64,000 nucleotides of DNA from Dermatophagoides farinae. Its lineage: Eukaryota > Arthropoda > Arachnida > Sarcoptiformes > Pyroglyphidae. Shown piece after piece: positions 25,314 to 38,824 of this stretch. The stretch covers positions 6,693,501-6,757,500 of the forward strand of contig NC_134680.1 of the NCBI RefSeq assembly GCF_024713945.1, written 5' to 3'. How positions within the stretch are numbered: position 1 is the stretch's first letter; each line of letters begins with the position of its first letter. Made by a program: the position numbers and the translations under genes. Under the pieces are notes generated by a model. That model did not search any database. It was not told the DNA's origin and saw nothing but the letters and a program-made list of their open reading frames with translations.

Positions 25314-28300
25314 TCAATCAACCATTATGGTATATTTGTATGGCCCCATGTTCATTTGTTAATCATCATCATCATCATTGCTTATTGTAAATAAGAATTT
25401 TGTTGTTGTTACAGCTGCTGTATTGTTTTTTGTTTTTTTTTTTTTTTTGCTTGAAAATCAAATGTTTGCCCCATTCCTGAACCATAAAAAAAACTTGAAA
25501 TCAAAATCGAACAAAATTTGAACAAAAAAATAATAATTAAAAAAAAGTAAAATTCGAAAAAAAATCAATCAATCAATCGATGAAAGTGATCCAAACACAC
25601 GATAATCAAGGATTTTCAGTAATGTTTGTTGCATCACCATCATCATCAAATTGATTTTGTTCACAAACGCAAAAAAAATAAATTTCGTAATTGATTAAAT
25701 ATTGAGAGATAGTGAATGAATGAATGACAGGCCCACCAACAAAAAAAAAAAAATGAATAACATCCACACACGGAAAAATATTTTGCAACAGCTTCTGCCA
25801 TTACCTTCTTACGGTTCACACAATCAATCAATTATCATCATCAATGGATCGACGACGACGACGACGATGATGATGATGATGATGATAAAGAAACGAAAAC
25901 GAAAGAAGAAAAAAAACGATACACGATACAAAAAAAAAACATTTCAGAAACTTTTCTTCATAATAAAAGAAGAAAATGACAAGAAAAATATTCTCGTTTT
26001 TCGTTTTTTTTTTGTTGTTTCGCATCCAAGAAAAAAAAAATGAATAACTAACGTATCTTTTTACGTTTTTCATTTTCTTCACCATCATCTAATATATAAT
26101 AATATCTGGATTGGGTTCCACACACACACAAAAAAATGAATGAATGGATGGCTGAAAAATGATCCAAGGGTTCCAGCACACACACACACAACCCAAACAA
26201 TAACCAAGTAAAATTGTAACGACCGTCGACCCATATATTGGCTTACATCAACACTACCGTCACTATTGAAATAGAATACAAAACAATGAAAATACACTGA
26301 AATTCTGTAACTCTGAATTTAGAAGAGTGGATGTTAAAGTAAGTATTGAGAGAAAGAAAGACCACACACACACACACACATACACATAACTAAGAAAGAA
26401 AAAAAAACCAGGAAAAATCTATTTCACTATTAAATATCGAATGCCAATTCGAATAAAGAGAAAGACGAAGAAAAAACGATAATTAATGATTTTCAAACAC
26501 CCCGTACACACACACACACACACACATGACCTATACCGCATCTTTTTTTGGCAGAATCAATACACAACGATTAATATGAGATGATGAGGAGAAAGAAAGA
26601 AAGAAAAAAAATCTCACGAAAGAAATCTTTTGGAAACAAAAAGAAAAAAAAAGAAAAGAAAAAATTTTCGATAATAATAAATGACATTAAAGTTTTATAT
26701 TTTCTTTATGTGTTTGTTTGTTGTTGGTGCATTGGTGGGTGTGTCTTGGGTAATTTAAGTTTATTTTTCCTCTTGCTGTTGTTGTTGTTGATGATGACCA
26801 TTATAAAGCAAAATTGAAATTGAAAATGGAAAACAAAAAAAAAAATTTTTTCCATTGAACAATCAATGAAAACAACAGCTTGAGAATTACAAAAACAAAA
26901 AAAAAATTTCGGATTCGATTGATGAGGAATTGGTTGTATTTTTGTTGAAAAAAAATTTTTTTTTCCAATGATTTCTGGTAAAAGAAAAACCTAATCACTA
27001 TGCTCTGGGTTATTGGATTTTGTTTTTCTGTAAACAGAAAAATTGAAAGAAACTTTTTTCTGTTTGTTTGTTTGTTTTAGGAGAAATTTTTTTTTTCTTT
27101 GACGAAATTCATCATTAATCTATTTTTTGATTTTAATTTCGTTCATTATCGACGAGAAGAAGAAAGAAAAAAAAGATTAACTTTTTCCCATTCATTCATT
27201 TAGATAACATCCAAACACAAACACAACACATCCAAACAACAAACATTCATCCATCAAACGAACGAATGGATGAATGAATGAAAAATTCGATAACTCGACA
27301 ATTGAAAGTAAATCACGAAGAGCTCTACCACACACACACACAGACAGAAAGTAAGCCAGTGAATTCTCCATTCCATTGCATGAAATTCAAGTGTTTGTGG
27401 CGGTGGCGGTGGTGGTGTATGATAATCTTTCATTAATGATATGAATGCACGTACTCCACACACACATTATCATTACTAAACACATCAAGTTATTATTTTC
27501 AAGCATCATCATCATGCTTTTTATCAGTAACAGCAGCCAGAAAAAAAATGTCAACAACAACGAGAAAATGAATGAATCAAGTATCATCATCATCATCAAT
27601 AATTCTTGTTGTTTGTGAAAAACAAACAAAATCCAAAAAAAAAATTTTTTTTTTAGAAAAAAGTTTCCCAGAGCAAAAAAAAAATGAATACATTGATGAA
27701 TGATGATCATGAGAATCTCTGTATGTTTGCCAGTGTGTTATAATCACTATTGTAATATATCCGCTTATCCATCATCATCGTAATCGTTGTTTTCACAGAA
27801 TAATAATTCACATTTGTTAATCTCATCATCATTATAAACCTAACTCGATGATTTCCATTTTCATGATCATTCTGGTTCATTCTTCAAAAAAAATTACTGG
27901 ACTAAACTGGAAATGACAACAAATGTCAATGACAATGTTTTCAACAAGAACAAACAAAAAAAATTGGACAAAAATTGCAATTTAATCGATAGATTCAAAT
28001 TCCAATCAATGCTGTATGGTTTTTATTGCCAAACACACAACAAACATCGACATCTTGATGATGATGATGATGATTATGACAGTATTCAAGTGGATCGGTA
28101 TATACATAGAAAATGTAACATTCTCAATTCTCTGCCATTCTCCACTAGTTGTCAACTTTTTTTTTGGTTTCATTCAGGTTTTTTTTTTGGTTTCGCTGTC
28201 AAATGTGAGATGGATACATTTTTTTCTCGTTTATTTCATTATTAATAACCAGAAAAAAATCCAGTGAAAATAAATTGAATGAGTGAATGGAACAACAACA

Positions 28301-31300
28301 CTGATGCCATCATCATCATCATCATCAGTGTGGTAAACGGTTTTCATTTTTTTTTTTTTGATTTTTATTTTGTCAAAATGAATTTACACACAAAACTCAT
28401 TTTCATTTCATTCATTTTTTTTTGGATCGGTCCATTTCTAAATGAAATGAATATATATATTCGATTGAGGTTTCAGCAGCCCGAAAACAAAACTCAGATA
28501 TTTATATTCAGATTCATTACATAAATATATATGGTACAAACACAGTAGTTATTTGGAAAGTTGACATTTTTTTCAACTTCTTCTTCAAAAAAATCTCATT
28601 CCCGCCTTTTCATGCCCATCCATCGGTAGTATCATTTTGAATACCATCAACATGAACCACATCATCATCATGTTCGATAATGTTTTTGTCATCATCATCA
28701 TCATCATCTTGTATGCAATGTGAAATGTTCAATATCTAATAAGAGAGAGAATTATACAAAAAAAAAATAGCAATAATAATGCTCTCTAATATACAAAGTA
28801 AAAATGCATGTAATATTACACACGTATTAAGTTTGAAAATCACCAGAATGATGATGATGATAGTAAATTCTATAATTCTAATGACAAAGAATAAATATAT
28901 GTGAAATGCGATTATAAATAAACGACATATATATTTTATATGTATGAAGAACGCCCCCATACAACACACCCATGACAAAAAAAATATTATTGCCTGATGA
29001 ATAGTAGTGGTGGTGGTGATGATGATTATGATGTTAATGAAACACAAATAAGCTTTTTGTGAAAGAAAAAACAATAAAATGAATCTTTGCAATAAGGGGA
29101 TGAGTAAAAAAAAACTAAGCCAAAATAGTGGCATTTCACCCACTTTTGTTCCATCATTGATGATGATGATGATGATAATGTCGTCGTTTATGTTTCCGAG
29201 CAAAAAAAAAACGACGACAACCAAAATATTATCTTTACAAACTCTATGTGTGTGTGTGTGTATGTTTCATCAATAAATGTTTCATTTGATAACATTCATT
29301 TCCACATGTGAAGACACTGAAACAAGAAATCTTTGTCGAATGAAATGAGTGAGAAAAAAAAACACTAAGCTAAGTTAATGCTAAACGATGATGACGATGA
29401 TAATAATAACTGTAAATAACTGTTACATTACATCAAATCACCATGATGATGATGATGATGATAATAATGGCTAATATAGTGGCACAAACACACACACACA
29501 CAAAGTCAATGATGATGATGAAACCAAATGAATTTTACTCAAATGATGATGATGCTATACTGAATGATAATTAAGATTCTGAATGAATAAAATATCTATG
29601 ATGATGATGAAACTTTATAGCAGTAGTAGTGTGAGCAAAATAAAAAAAAAACGACGACGACAACAACGGATAATAATCATCGTCACAGAATTTCTAAATC
29701 TGCTATGAGTTTTGGACTAAATGAATTTTGTATTCAATGAGATGAATCAAATGAACGGAATAACCGGGGGATCATTCGTCCAAAAACAGAATGAATTTCA
29801 TTTCGCAGACAATTTAATCAAACATTTTTGTTTGCCTGGTTATTTCGAATTTTCATTTTCACGAGAAAAAAAAACAATATAAAAAACAACAAACATAATT
29901 GAATTGCCACTTACGTTATACACATATCATCAATGAAAATGTTATAAAATACATACAGACATAATATGGTTCATCATATAGAATAATAATGAACGACTAC
30001 GATGACGACGACGACAAGAATCATAAATGAAATAGAATCAGAAAGAAATCAATGATCAAAAAAGAAACAAAAAACGAAATCAAAGCTGATTGAAATGGAA
30101 AACAAACAAAGAAACGAAACAAAACGAAAAAAAATTATACATTTTTTTCCACCCACAACCACCCCGGCGCCCGTTCAAATATACAATTCTACAATGGGCA
30201 TCATGAGGCAAATAATAGCCAACCAAAGATCGAAAATCTTTATCCGTATCGAGAATAATAATAATAACACACATTTGTTTTATGTTTATGCTGGCCATTT
30301 TGAAACAACAACAACAACAAAAGTACAAAGAATGAAATGAATATTCTTATATATTCTGATCTGATGGCCAAATGTTACGACAACATCGACATTATTATAA
30401 TACAAAGTAAAGAAAATAAAAACAAATAATAACACAAAATCGAACAATCGATCGATTGAATCGATTGGATTGATGATTGAACCAAATGTGTGCAAACGAT
30501 CAATCGATTGTTACGGCAATTCAAACAATTTATACTATAGTATCGTTTTTTTTTTGAAATTGAATAGTTCAAACAACAACAACAACGACAACAGCAGTTA
30601 GAATGAAAAAAAAATTGGAAAAGAAAACAAAATTATATCCATAAAACACTATATATAGACATAAATATGAGGTAGATTAGGTGGATATAGTCGATTAACT
30701 ATATATTTTAGAAAAGTTTTTTTTCCGAAAAAAAATGATGAGATTATGAAATCCATCGATTTATTATCATCATTATCGATAAAAAAAAATCTATAAATTA
30801 AAAACATACAGAGACAATCTTATGAAATGAAGCTGAAATTGAGACAGCAACAACAAAATGATAATAAAAACTGGGAGAAAAAGAATCGGCAATGAAAATG
30901 TCATGCTAACTGAAAAAGGGTAAGACAAAGAATCTTAAAATCTTCTTCTTATTATTATTACATGACGACGACGACAAAAAAAAACGATTCACTTAGTTAT
31001 ACACATAATCTTCACATAGAAATGATCGTCATCATAGATGGATGCAGCAAATAAAAAATGAAAAGGATTTGAAATATCAAAATGAAATGAATGACGCGAA
31101 AAAAAACAGTGAGCGAATTTTCAGTGGAACAAAAAATTGTCATATTAATTAGTGTGTGTGTGCTATTTTCGTACCAGAAAAAAAATTAAGCTTAAAGGCA
31201 GTAAATAATGTGTTAAATAAGAAAGTTTCCAGAAAAAATTTTCAATTTTGGCAACTGGAACTATGATGATCATTATTAACACACGTACTACGGGTGTTTT

Positions 31301-32427
31301 TTTTCCCATTTTCATTCAATACTCTGTTACTTTCAATGTTTGATCTTTGTGCATCATCAAAAAAAAAAATCAGAAAAAAAGGAATCATCAATGGATCAGT
31401 TCAAGTTTATGAAACAAGTAAATATAACCCGCTTAGAGATGATGATGATGATGATTTGAAAATGAAAAAAAAGCCGATTTAACAGAATTTTTTCCAAACG
31501 AGAAAATCCGATTGTAATTTTGATCAGAAAAAAAAGCAAAAGCAAGAAAAAAAGTATTAATTTTTCAATTTAGATGACCGAAAAAAATGTCCGTAATAAA
31601 TAAAAGAATGAATTACCGTTACAATATTGATTTCACATTATGGCTGATGGTTAGAATTATACACGCTCTTATCAATCGATTTCCACACATACACACAAAG
31701 TGTTAATCGTATTATTTCGGTAAAAATTTTCTCTTTTTTTTATCTCGGTAATTAATTGAAATTAAAATCATCATGATCATACCGGGAAAAAAACCGAATC
31801 GAAAATCAAAAAAATTCCGTACTCATACCGGAATGTGTGTGTGTGAAAAATAAATGGCCAACATTGAATTACAACAACAATTGATGTGATTTTCACACAA
31901 TGGAAAAATGGAATTGAATGAATGGAATTAATCATTTTCGATTTCAAACAATTTTTTTTTGTTACCCGAAAAAAAACATTCATTCTCATTTGTTCACATT
32001 GATGTCCACCATTCTTTTATTTTCGGGTTTTGTCTGTGTGTGTGTATGAGTGAGAAAAACTTTTTTTTCCACATTATAAGCATTATATACGAATAGAATA
32101 GAATCAAATCAAATCGAAAATGAATCGGTAAAATGTTTTCCGCTATTTATGTGTGTCTTTGTGAGTGTAATACCACACACACACACACACACAATTATAC
32201 AATTTTCATTTCATTCAGTGTAATAATAATTGCAATTTGAAATTGTGAACGAAAAAAAAAGAAAAAAATTCTCCCATTTTTCATCTCAATGTTTCTGTAT
32301 CGTATTACACACAATTGGGTGTCGCTATAACTTGGTCTCTGTGTGAATGAATGAATGAATGAATAAAGTGAAATGAAATAAATTGACAAAAAAAACAAAA
32401 ACAAAAAAAGTGACTACCACTATCCTT

Positions 32428-32469
32428 GCTCATAATGAGCATTTGATTTTGGATCGAATCAAATGCTCA
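32428..32469. repeat. 13-bp perfect inverted repeat with a third half-copy
   Basis: TGAGCATTTGATT (32436-32448) is the exact reverse complement of 32457-32469, with an 8-nt loop. The left arm also overlaps a second palindrome, TGCTCAT-A-ATGAGCA (32428-32442), so the core ATGAGCA appears three times. Function unknown. Confidence 0.65.
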
Positions 32470-35400
32470 TTCACAATTGTGAAAATGAGAAAAAAAAAGA
32501 ATTCACTCTTGATTCACACTGATTCTGGTTTTTGTTTCCAAATGAAATGAAAATTTACTAATATATACAAATGACAGAAAGGGGGTTAATGGCGGCAGCA
32601 GTAGTAGTGGTAATGATTGAAGGAAAAAAAAGAGTTGTCAGAAATTCTGGCACCATTCAAGTGTAATAATAATTTTTACAAATTATTCAATGGAAAAATG
32701 GTAAAAAAACCCAAGTGTTAAGTAGTCAAATTATAATGATGATGATGATGTAGTGGTAGTGACTATTGTGGTGGTGAAATCAAATTGCAAAATTATTCAA
32801 AATCACAGCTTTTTTCGGCTTAAATGGAAAAAACAAAACAAAAACCAATTACAATCGATTTGTTGTTGTTGTTGTTGTTTTTTGAAAATTTACAAATGGT
32901 CTGTGTGTTTGTGAAAGAAAAAATCTTGAATTCAGGAGGAATTAAAAGTGTTAAAAGTCTGAATGGTTAGCTTAATGCTTACACACACACAAACTAACTC
33001 AAAACTTTTTTCGATAAATAAAAAACATCCAAAACAGAGAAAATTGCCAGAAATAAAACTTGAAAATGAATCAAGAAAAAAAATCGTAATCAAAATAATG
33101 ATGATGAAAAGAAAAAGAAAAAAGAAGAAAATTTCAATCATGAAAAAAAATCAAAAAATCAAAAAAATTCATTCGACCGAAAGCGACTAAATACACACAC
33201 ACAGTGTGTGTTTGCTGTAGTATATTGAAAGAAGAAAATAAAACCGGTCGTTCTTAAAGTTCTTGAATCTTTTGATTCTCAAGATTCTTTCTTGATAATA
33301 TTGATTTAAAAGCAATTGAAAGAGTGTAATTATTAACCAACAGGGAGAGGGAGAGAGAGAGAGTTAATAAATGATCAAAGAATAGGGAATTGTAGCACAC
33401 ACAGAATTTTTCTTTTGAATCAAATTCTATTTCTATTTCAAACCAATGAACGAAAAAAAGTTTCTAAATTGAAACTTTGAAAATCATGAAGTGAACCAAG
33501 TGAATAGAAAAATAAACAAACAGTTTAGTTTTAACTAGTTTTCCATCTTCATTCTTTGGTTTTTTTCCCATTTTGATTGGAAACTTGATTGGAAAGGAAA
33601 ATGGTAGAATTTGGAATCTTAATTTTAAATTTTTTTTCCTTGTTTTGTTTTTATTTTGTCGATGATTGCTTGCTTGCGGGGGTTGGATGGCTCGATAAAT
33701 AGATTGATCTAGAAAGAAATCCAATAAGAATTTTTCAAGTTTTCGTTTTTATTTCGGCCAAAAAAAACGAAACGAAACGAATGTCAACGACATAAATGTC
33801 TCCATTATCGATCTGGAATGAATGTAGAACAAAAAATAAATTAACCTGTCATCACTCTGTCTCTTTGGAATCAATTTCAATTTTCAATTTTTCAATTTCT
33901 GATTTTTCATTGTCGACAACGAACGCCCAAATATTTCACAAAGTTTCGATTTTGAAAATCGAAATTTTTTCCACTTCTGTTTGTGAATGACAATTTATCA
34001 TTTCAAGATTTTTACGGGTTTTCTCTGAATGGTCAAGAAATAAAATGACACAATGCGACCAGCAAACCACGAAATGTTTTTCTGTTTCGCAAAACAATCG
34101 AAAGAATTTTTTTTCCTCGGATTGAATTCAATCCAATCAATCACACAATGACCAAAAACGAGAAAGAAAGGAAAATTTCATCATCCTGAGAAAAATAATG
34201 AAATCCAAACCAAAAGTTCACGAATTTCATCATCAATCAAACAAAAAACTCAATGATTCAAATTCGATACAATGAATCATTTCTTATTCCTTGAAATTGG
34301 ATTGGAATTTTTTTTTTTGGATGGCAAAAAAAATTATTAACCATTCGACCATTGTGTGGCCACCAGATGTGAATAGATTGAAATCATCAAGAAAGAGAAC
34401 GAATAAATTTTCAATATTTCAAGAAAAAAAAATCGATCAAAATAAAAATGAAATGATCGATATTTGATATCGGTGTGTGTGTGTATATAAGATTTTACGA
34501 TGATGGCAATCATTAATCGAGAAAAAAAAGCAAAGCAAATCAAAAATCGAAACAAACAAAAACAATCAAGATGTAATCAACATTTTCTTAACTATTTTTT
34601 GCAACTTAAACACACCCACATCCATCACAGATGGTGAATCGATCATCAATGATAATCGATTGTCAATAGATGACAACGCCCACACTTATAGTGGGAATCA
34701 TTATAGAGAGATGATGATCAACATATTCATTCATCATTTTTTTTTTCATTTTACATTTTCTTATTATTCTTAACCATCTGAATACCATTCGATAGAAAAA
34801 TTGATTGACCATCAATATAATGATCATTATGCAACATGCAATAGAGAAAATCATTGAACAGGAAACAGAAAAATTTTTTTTTTTGCAAGATTTGTTTATT
34901 TGTTTGAAACAGGAATATAGTTGAAAACGAAATTCCAACATAATTTTTTTCCCCGTAAAGAAATTCCTGATGAAAAATGGTTCCAATTTTCGGGAATATT
35001 CAATGCACGAAAAACCCATAATAATCACACCAGGCAAAATGCAGAGAAAAAAAAATCAGTGATCTCGATATTATTGAAATGAGAGAAAAAAAAAGTCATC
35101 ATTATCATTGAAATATCAGCAAAAAAAAAATTTGAATGAGAAAATCCAAAAATAATGAAAAAATGAAATGAAATTCTCGAATTATATATGGCCACAGATT
35201 TTCTAGGCAAAAAAAAAAAATACAAAATCCAAATTGAATTCTATTCACAATCTGAATATTTTTGTTTGTTTTTTGTTTTGTTTTTTGTTTTTTTTATGTT
35301 GATATAGTTTCTATGGTGGTTGCAAGATATAATCTGTCAATCGAAATGATGATGATGATGATGATGGTAACGTAACAACGACAACGAAAAAAAAACTTGA

Positions 35401-37278
35401 TTCAGATGAATTGGTGGAAAGAAAAAAAAAGATGGAATTTCGAATCATTGAATCGTGTAAAAAAAATTGTTTGAAAAAAATTGCGAAATCAGCAAAAAAT
35501 ATAGAAAAATTTGTGTATGTGTGAGAAGAAAAATCTCAAATCTCAACAGCAAACAAACAAACACAGAATTCAAGAGAATGACAATCGAGAAAAAAAAACC
35601 GAATCAGATTCGATTCGGATTCAGAATCTATGCATCAACACACACACACAGGCACACACTGGATAAAAAACCATCAACCGGATCGTCATATTTGAATTTC
35701 GAGAAATTTTCAAAGAAATTTTTCTGGAAATTGAAATGCATGACAATGAAATTATTGTGAAACAGTAAAGATATGACAAAAAAAACAAAGAAAATCACAC
35801 CTACTTTTTTTAATGGATCACGTCATCATCGCCATCGAATTTTGTTCAAGCGAATCCAAATCCACCAGAAATGATTGAATCAGGTGTTTTCATTATCGAT
35901 AATCGATGATTGTCGAAGTTTATGTTCTGAATTGTTTGTTGAGTTTGTTTTTTCGATAAGAAATGTTTGGAACTCACATTTGAAACAAAGAAACAAGAAA
36001 TCATATGGAAAAACCCGAAAAATCCACATCACATGAACATTGGCCCGATTTATTCATAAAGTTCGTTACAACAACAACAACAAAAAAGACAATGCATTAT
36101 CGATCTGATCCATTTGGGAAAAAAAGATCCATCCTTAGCCTATTTATAGATCACAATGATGATGATGATGATGACAGGCACAAAAAAAAACTAGAAAATT
36201 TTTTTGATCAAAATGTAAAAAGTTTTTTTTTATTCCAGAAAAAAAACTTTGATTTTTATCGAGTGTATAACATCGATTATTAACATTGATTTTCCAAAAA
36301 AAATCGATTCTATCTATCGAGAAAAAAATGGAAAATTCAAACAAAAAAAAAAAGTTTTCTGTACAGCCAATTTAATTCGTGCATAGAGAATAATGATGTT
36401 TTTTCATTCCACTCAGAATATCTCATCATCATCATCATCTTGATTGTGAATTTGAATGCAATTTTGTTGCAGTTTTTTTTTCTCTCGCTCTCTCTCTCCA
36501 GAATTTTCTTTTTTGATTTGATGCAAATGAATGAATTAGGAAAAGTGGATGAAAAAACCTGGTATACACACACACACACACACACAGTTTATATATTCAT
36601 ATGCAAATCAAGATGATGATTTTCTTCAATGGATTCTCGAAAAAAAAATATTTATATTTTATTATTCAAGAATCGATGATGATCATTTTGAATTTCATTT
36701 CATTTCATTATTGATGATGAAATTCGAACGGTAATAGTGAAATGGAATGAAGTTCAAAGAAAAAAAATAAAGGTATTCACCACCCACCGATCGACGACCA
36801 ATATATTCCAATGATGATGATGGTGAAATTTACAGAATTTCATTTGTGTATTGAAATGAATCTCACCAAAATAAAAAAAAGTAGCAATCTCGTCGTTTAT
36901 TATTGGTGATGGTCCGAAACTTGAATGAATTTTTTTTTTGTGGGAAGAAAAATTGGATTGGATTTTTTTTTTCTAAAGAGGCGGATTGGTTGAAAAGGAA
37001 TACAAAGCAATAATTTCGATAAATGGAATATATTTGAATAAAATGAAAAATGAAAGCTTTTTGAAAAGGTGAATTTGATGCCAGCAAAAAAAGCGTGAAA
37101 ATACGATTATTGGAAAATTTATGGAATTTTCCTTTTCCAGAACCTGAAAATCAATGATTTTGAAAAGACCTGGAATACATTGAATATAAATGATCAATGG
37201 GTGATGATGAAAACGGAATTGAATAAATTTATTCGATTCTAACCAAAAAAAAAGAAAAGAAATTTTCATTGAAAATAA

Positions 37279-37312
37279 AATTCGTTGAATTTTATTTATT
37301 TTCCAACGAATT
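37279..37312 (-). promoter_or_regulatory. Polyadenylation signals in a hairpin loop, activin-like gene 3' end
   Basis: AATTCGTTG (37279-37287) pairs perfectly with CAACGAATT (37304-37312). On the minus strand the 16-nt loop carries two overlapping AATAAA motifs (37291-37300). It lies about 270 nt after the stop codon of the activin-like gene, a normal place for its 3' end. The pairing is seen; the role is inferred. Confidence 0.45.
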
Positions 37313-37570
37313 CCTCACACACACACACAATGAATTCTTGAATGGAAAAAAAGAGTTTATAATAATAATTTTTGCAAACGGAAATTCAAAATCATTTCGT
37401 CTATTTGTTTGTGTGTGTGTTTGAAAAAAATAAATAAATACGATGTGTTTAGTGAGTGTGTTTGAAAAAAAAGCAGGAATTTGATTTGGATTTTTTTTTT
37501 TTTTTTGAAAAGATCTGGTGGGTGTGATCGAATATTTAGGCTTTTCCAATATCCTCGGGATTCACCAGAT

Positions 37571-38784
37571 TCAGGCACAATCACATGATTTGACAACCAT
37601 ATTTGGTAAATTTTTCTGATAGATATTATAATCATTATCGACATAGATTAATGAAATCTGTGTTTGAGATGAAAATGAAAAGAAAGGAAAATAATGAGAT
37701 GAAAGCAAATGATGTGATGTTTTTTGTTGTTTTGTTAAATACAAAAATAACAACGATGATAATGGTTTGAAAAGACACTTACCGATGACATTTCTCTTGG
37801 TGAACAGCATAGTTTTATTATCGGATATTTTCCTGTTTCGTTTTTTTTTTCATCATTATTTATTCATCATTGTTTTTTGGTTAGTCGATTGGTGAGTGTT
37901 TGTGACATTTTTTTTGTTGTTGTTCATTTGCATATTGATGTTGTTTCAAGGGCCAAATGGTAATAATGTTTGTATGTGAGTGTGTGCATTTGAACAGCAG
38001 CAAACAGGCATCCAAAGAATGAAAACAAAAATAAAACAGAAATTTTAGTCAAACGGTCAAGTAGAAAAAAATGGATCAAACGATCCAAACAAACAACAAA
38101 AAAAAACATAAACATGAAATAAACGAAATTACATTGGGAATAAAATGTAAAAACACACACACACACAAAAGGTGTCTTAGATCTTTTGGTAAATAATTCA
38201 TGTGATTTTCATCATCATTCAGTGTTTATCAACCTGAATCAACTAAACCAAGAAGAATAAAAAAAAATTCTCTACTGGATTTGTAACCAGAAAAATAACG
38301 TTACTACTACTACTGGAATTGTCTAAACAAAAAACAAAAAAAAAAAATAACAAAATAACGGTGACAACAAACAAACATGAAACACAAAGTTATATAATCG
38401 ACTACCCATTACCGTTATATTTCGACCATTTTGACGAAAAAAAATCTTACCACACACACACACACACGTTTATTGTTGTTGCTGTTGTTGTGAACAAAAT
38501 AATGATGATGATGATGAAAATGAAAATGAAAATAAAATGAAATATATTGTGTGTGTGTGTGTGTGTAATATGGGCCAACAAACAACAACAGTAATAATAA
38601 AAACATGAAAGAAAGTAAAGAAAAAAAAAGATCGACAGAATGATGAGATTTTCATGTAATGGACATTTTTCTGTTTGGTTGTTGTCATCATTTTCTTTTG
38701 TGTTCTATTTCTACATTTTTTTTCTCTCTCTCTTGGTTTATTGTTGTCGTTGTTGTTGTTGTAGATAATCATCTTTCTATCCCA

Positions 38785-38824
<40 letters not shown>

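Larger units (their letters stand above)
25314..37570. other. 12-kb intergenic desert
   Basis: No convincing gene on either strand. The region lies between the convergent 3' ends of gene B (plus) and the activin-like gene (minus). It is dominated by CA/GT microsatellites, ATG/CAT trinucleotide runs, CAA/GTT runs and A/T homopolymers. Open frames here start or end in such repeats. Structured spots are the hairpin at 32436-32469 and the self-complementary ATCGAT cluster at 30445-30458. Small exons like those of the neighbouring activin gene could still hide here. Confidence 0.5.

Noticed and set aside
25828-26043. Overlapping frames rich in Lys/Arg and His
   Set aside because: They are translations of ACG, ATG and A-run repeats on both strands.
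26085-26297. Minus-strand open frame with SDGSVDVSQYMGRRS
   Set aside because: It is short, runs into GT-repeat codons, and no neighbouring exon or family match was found.
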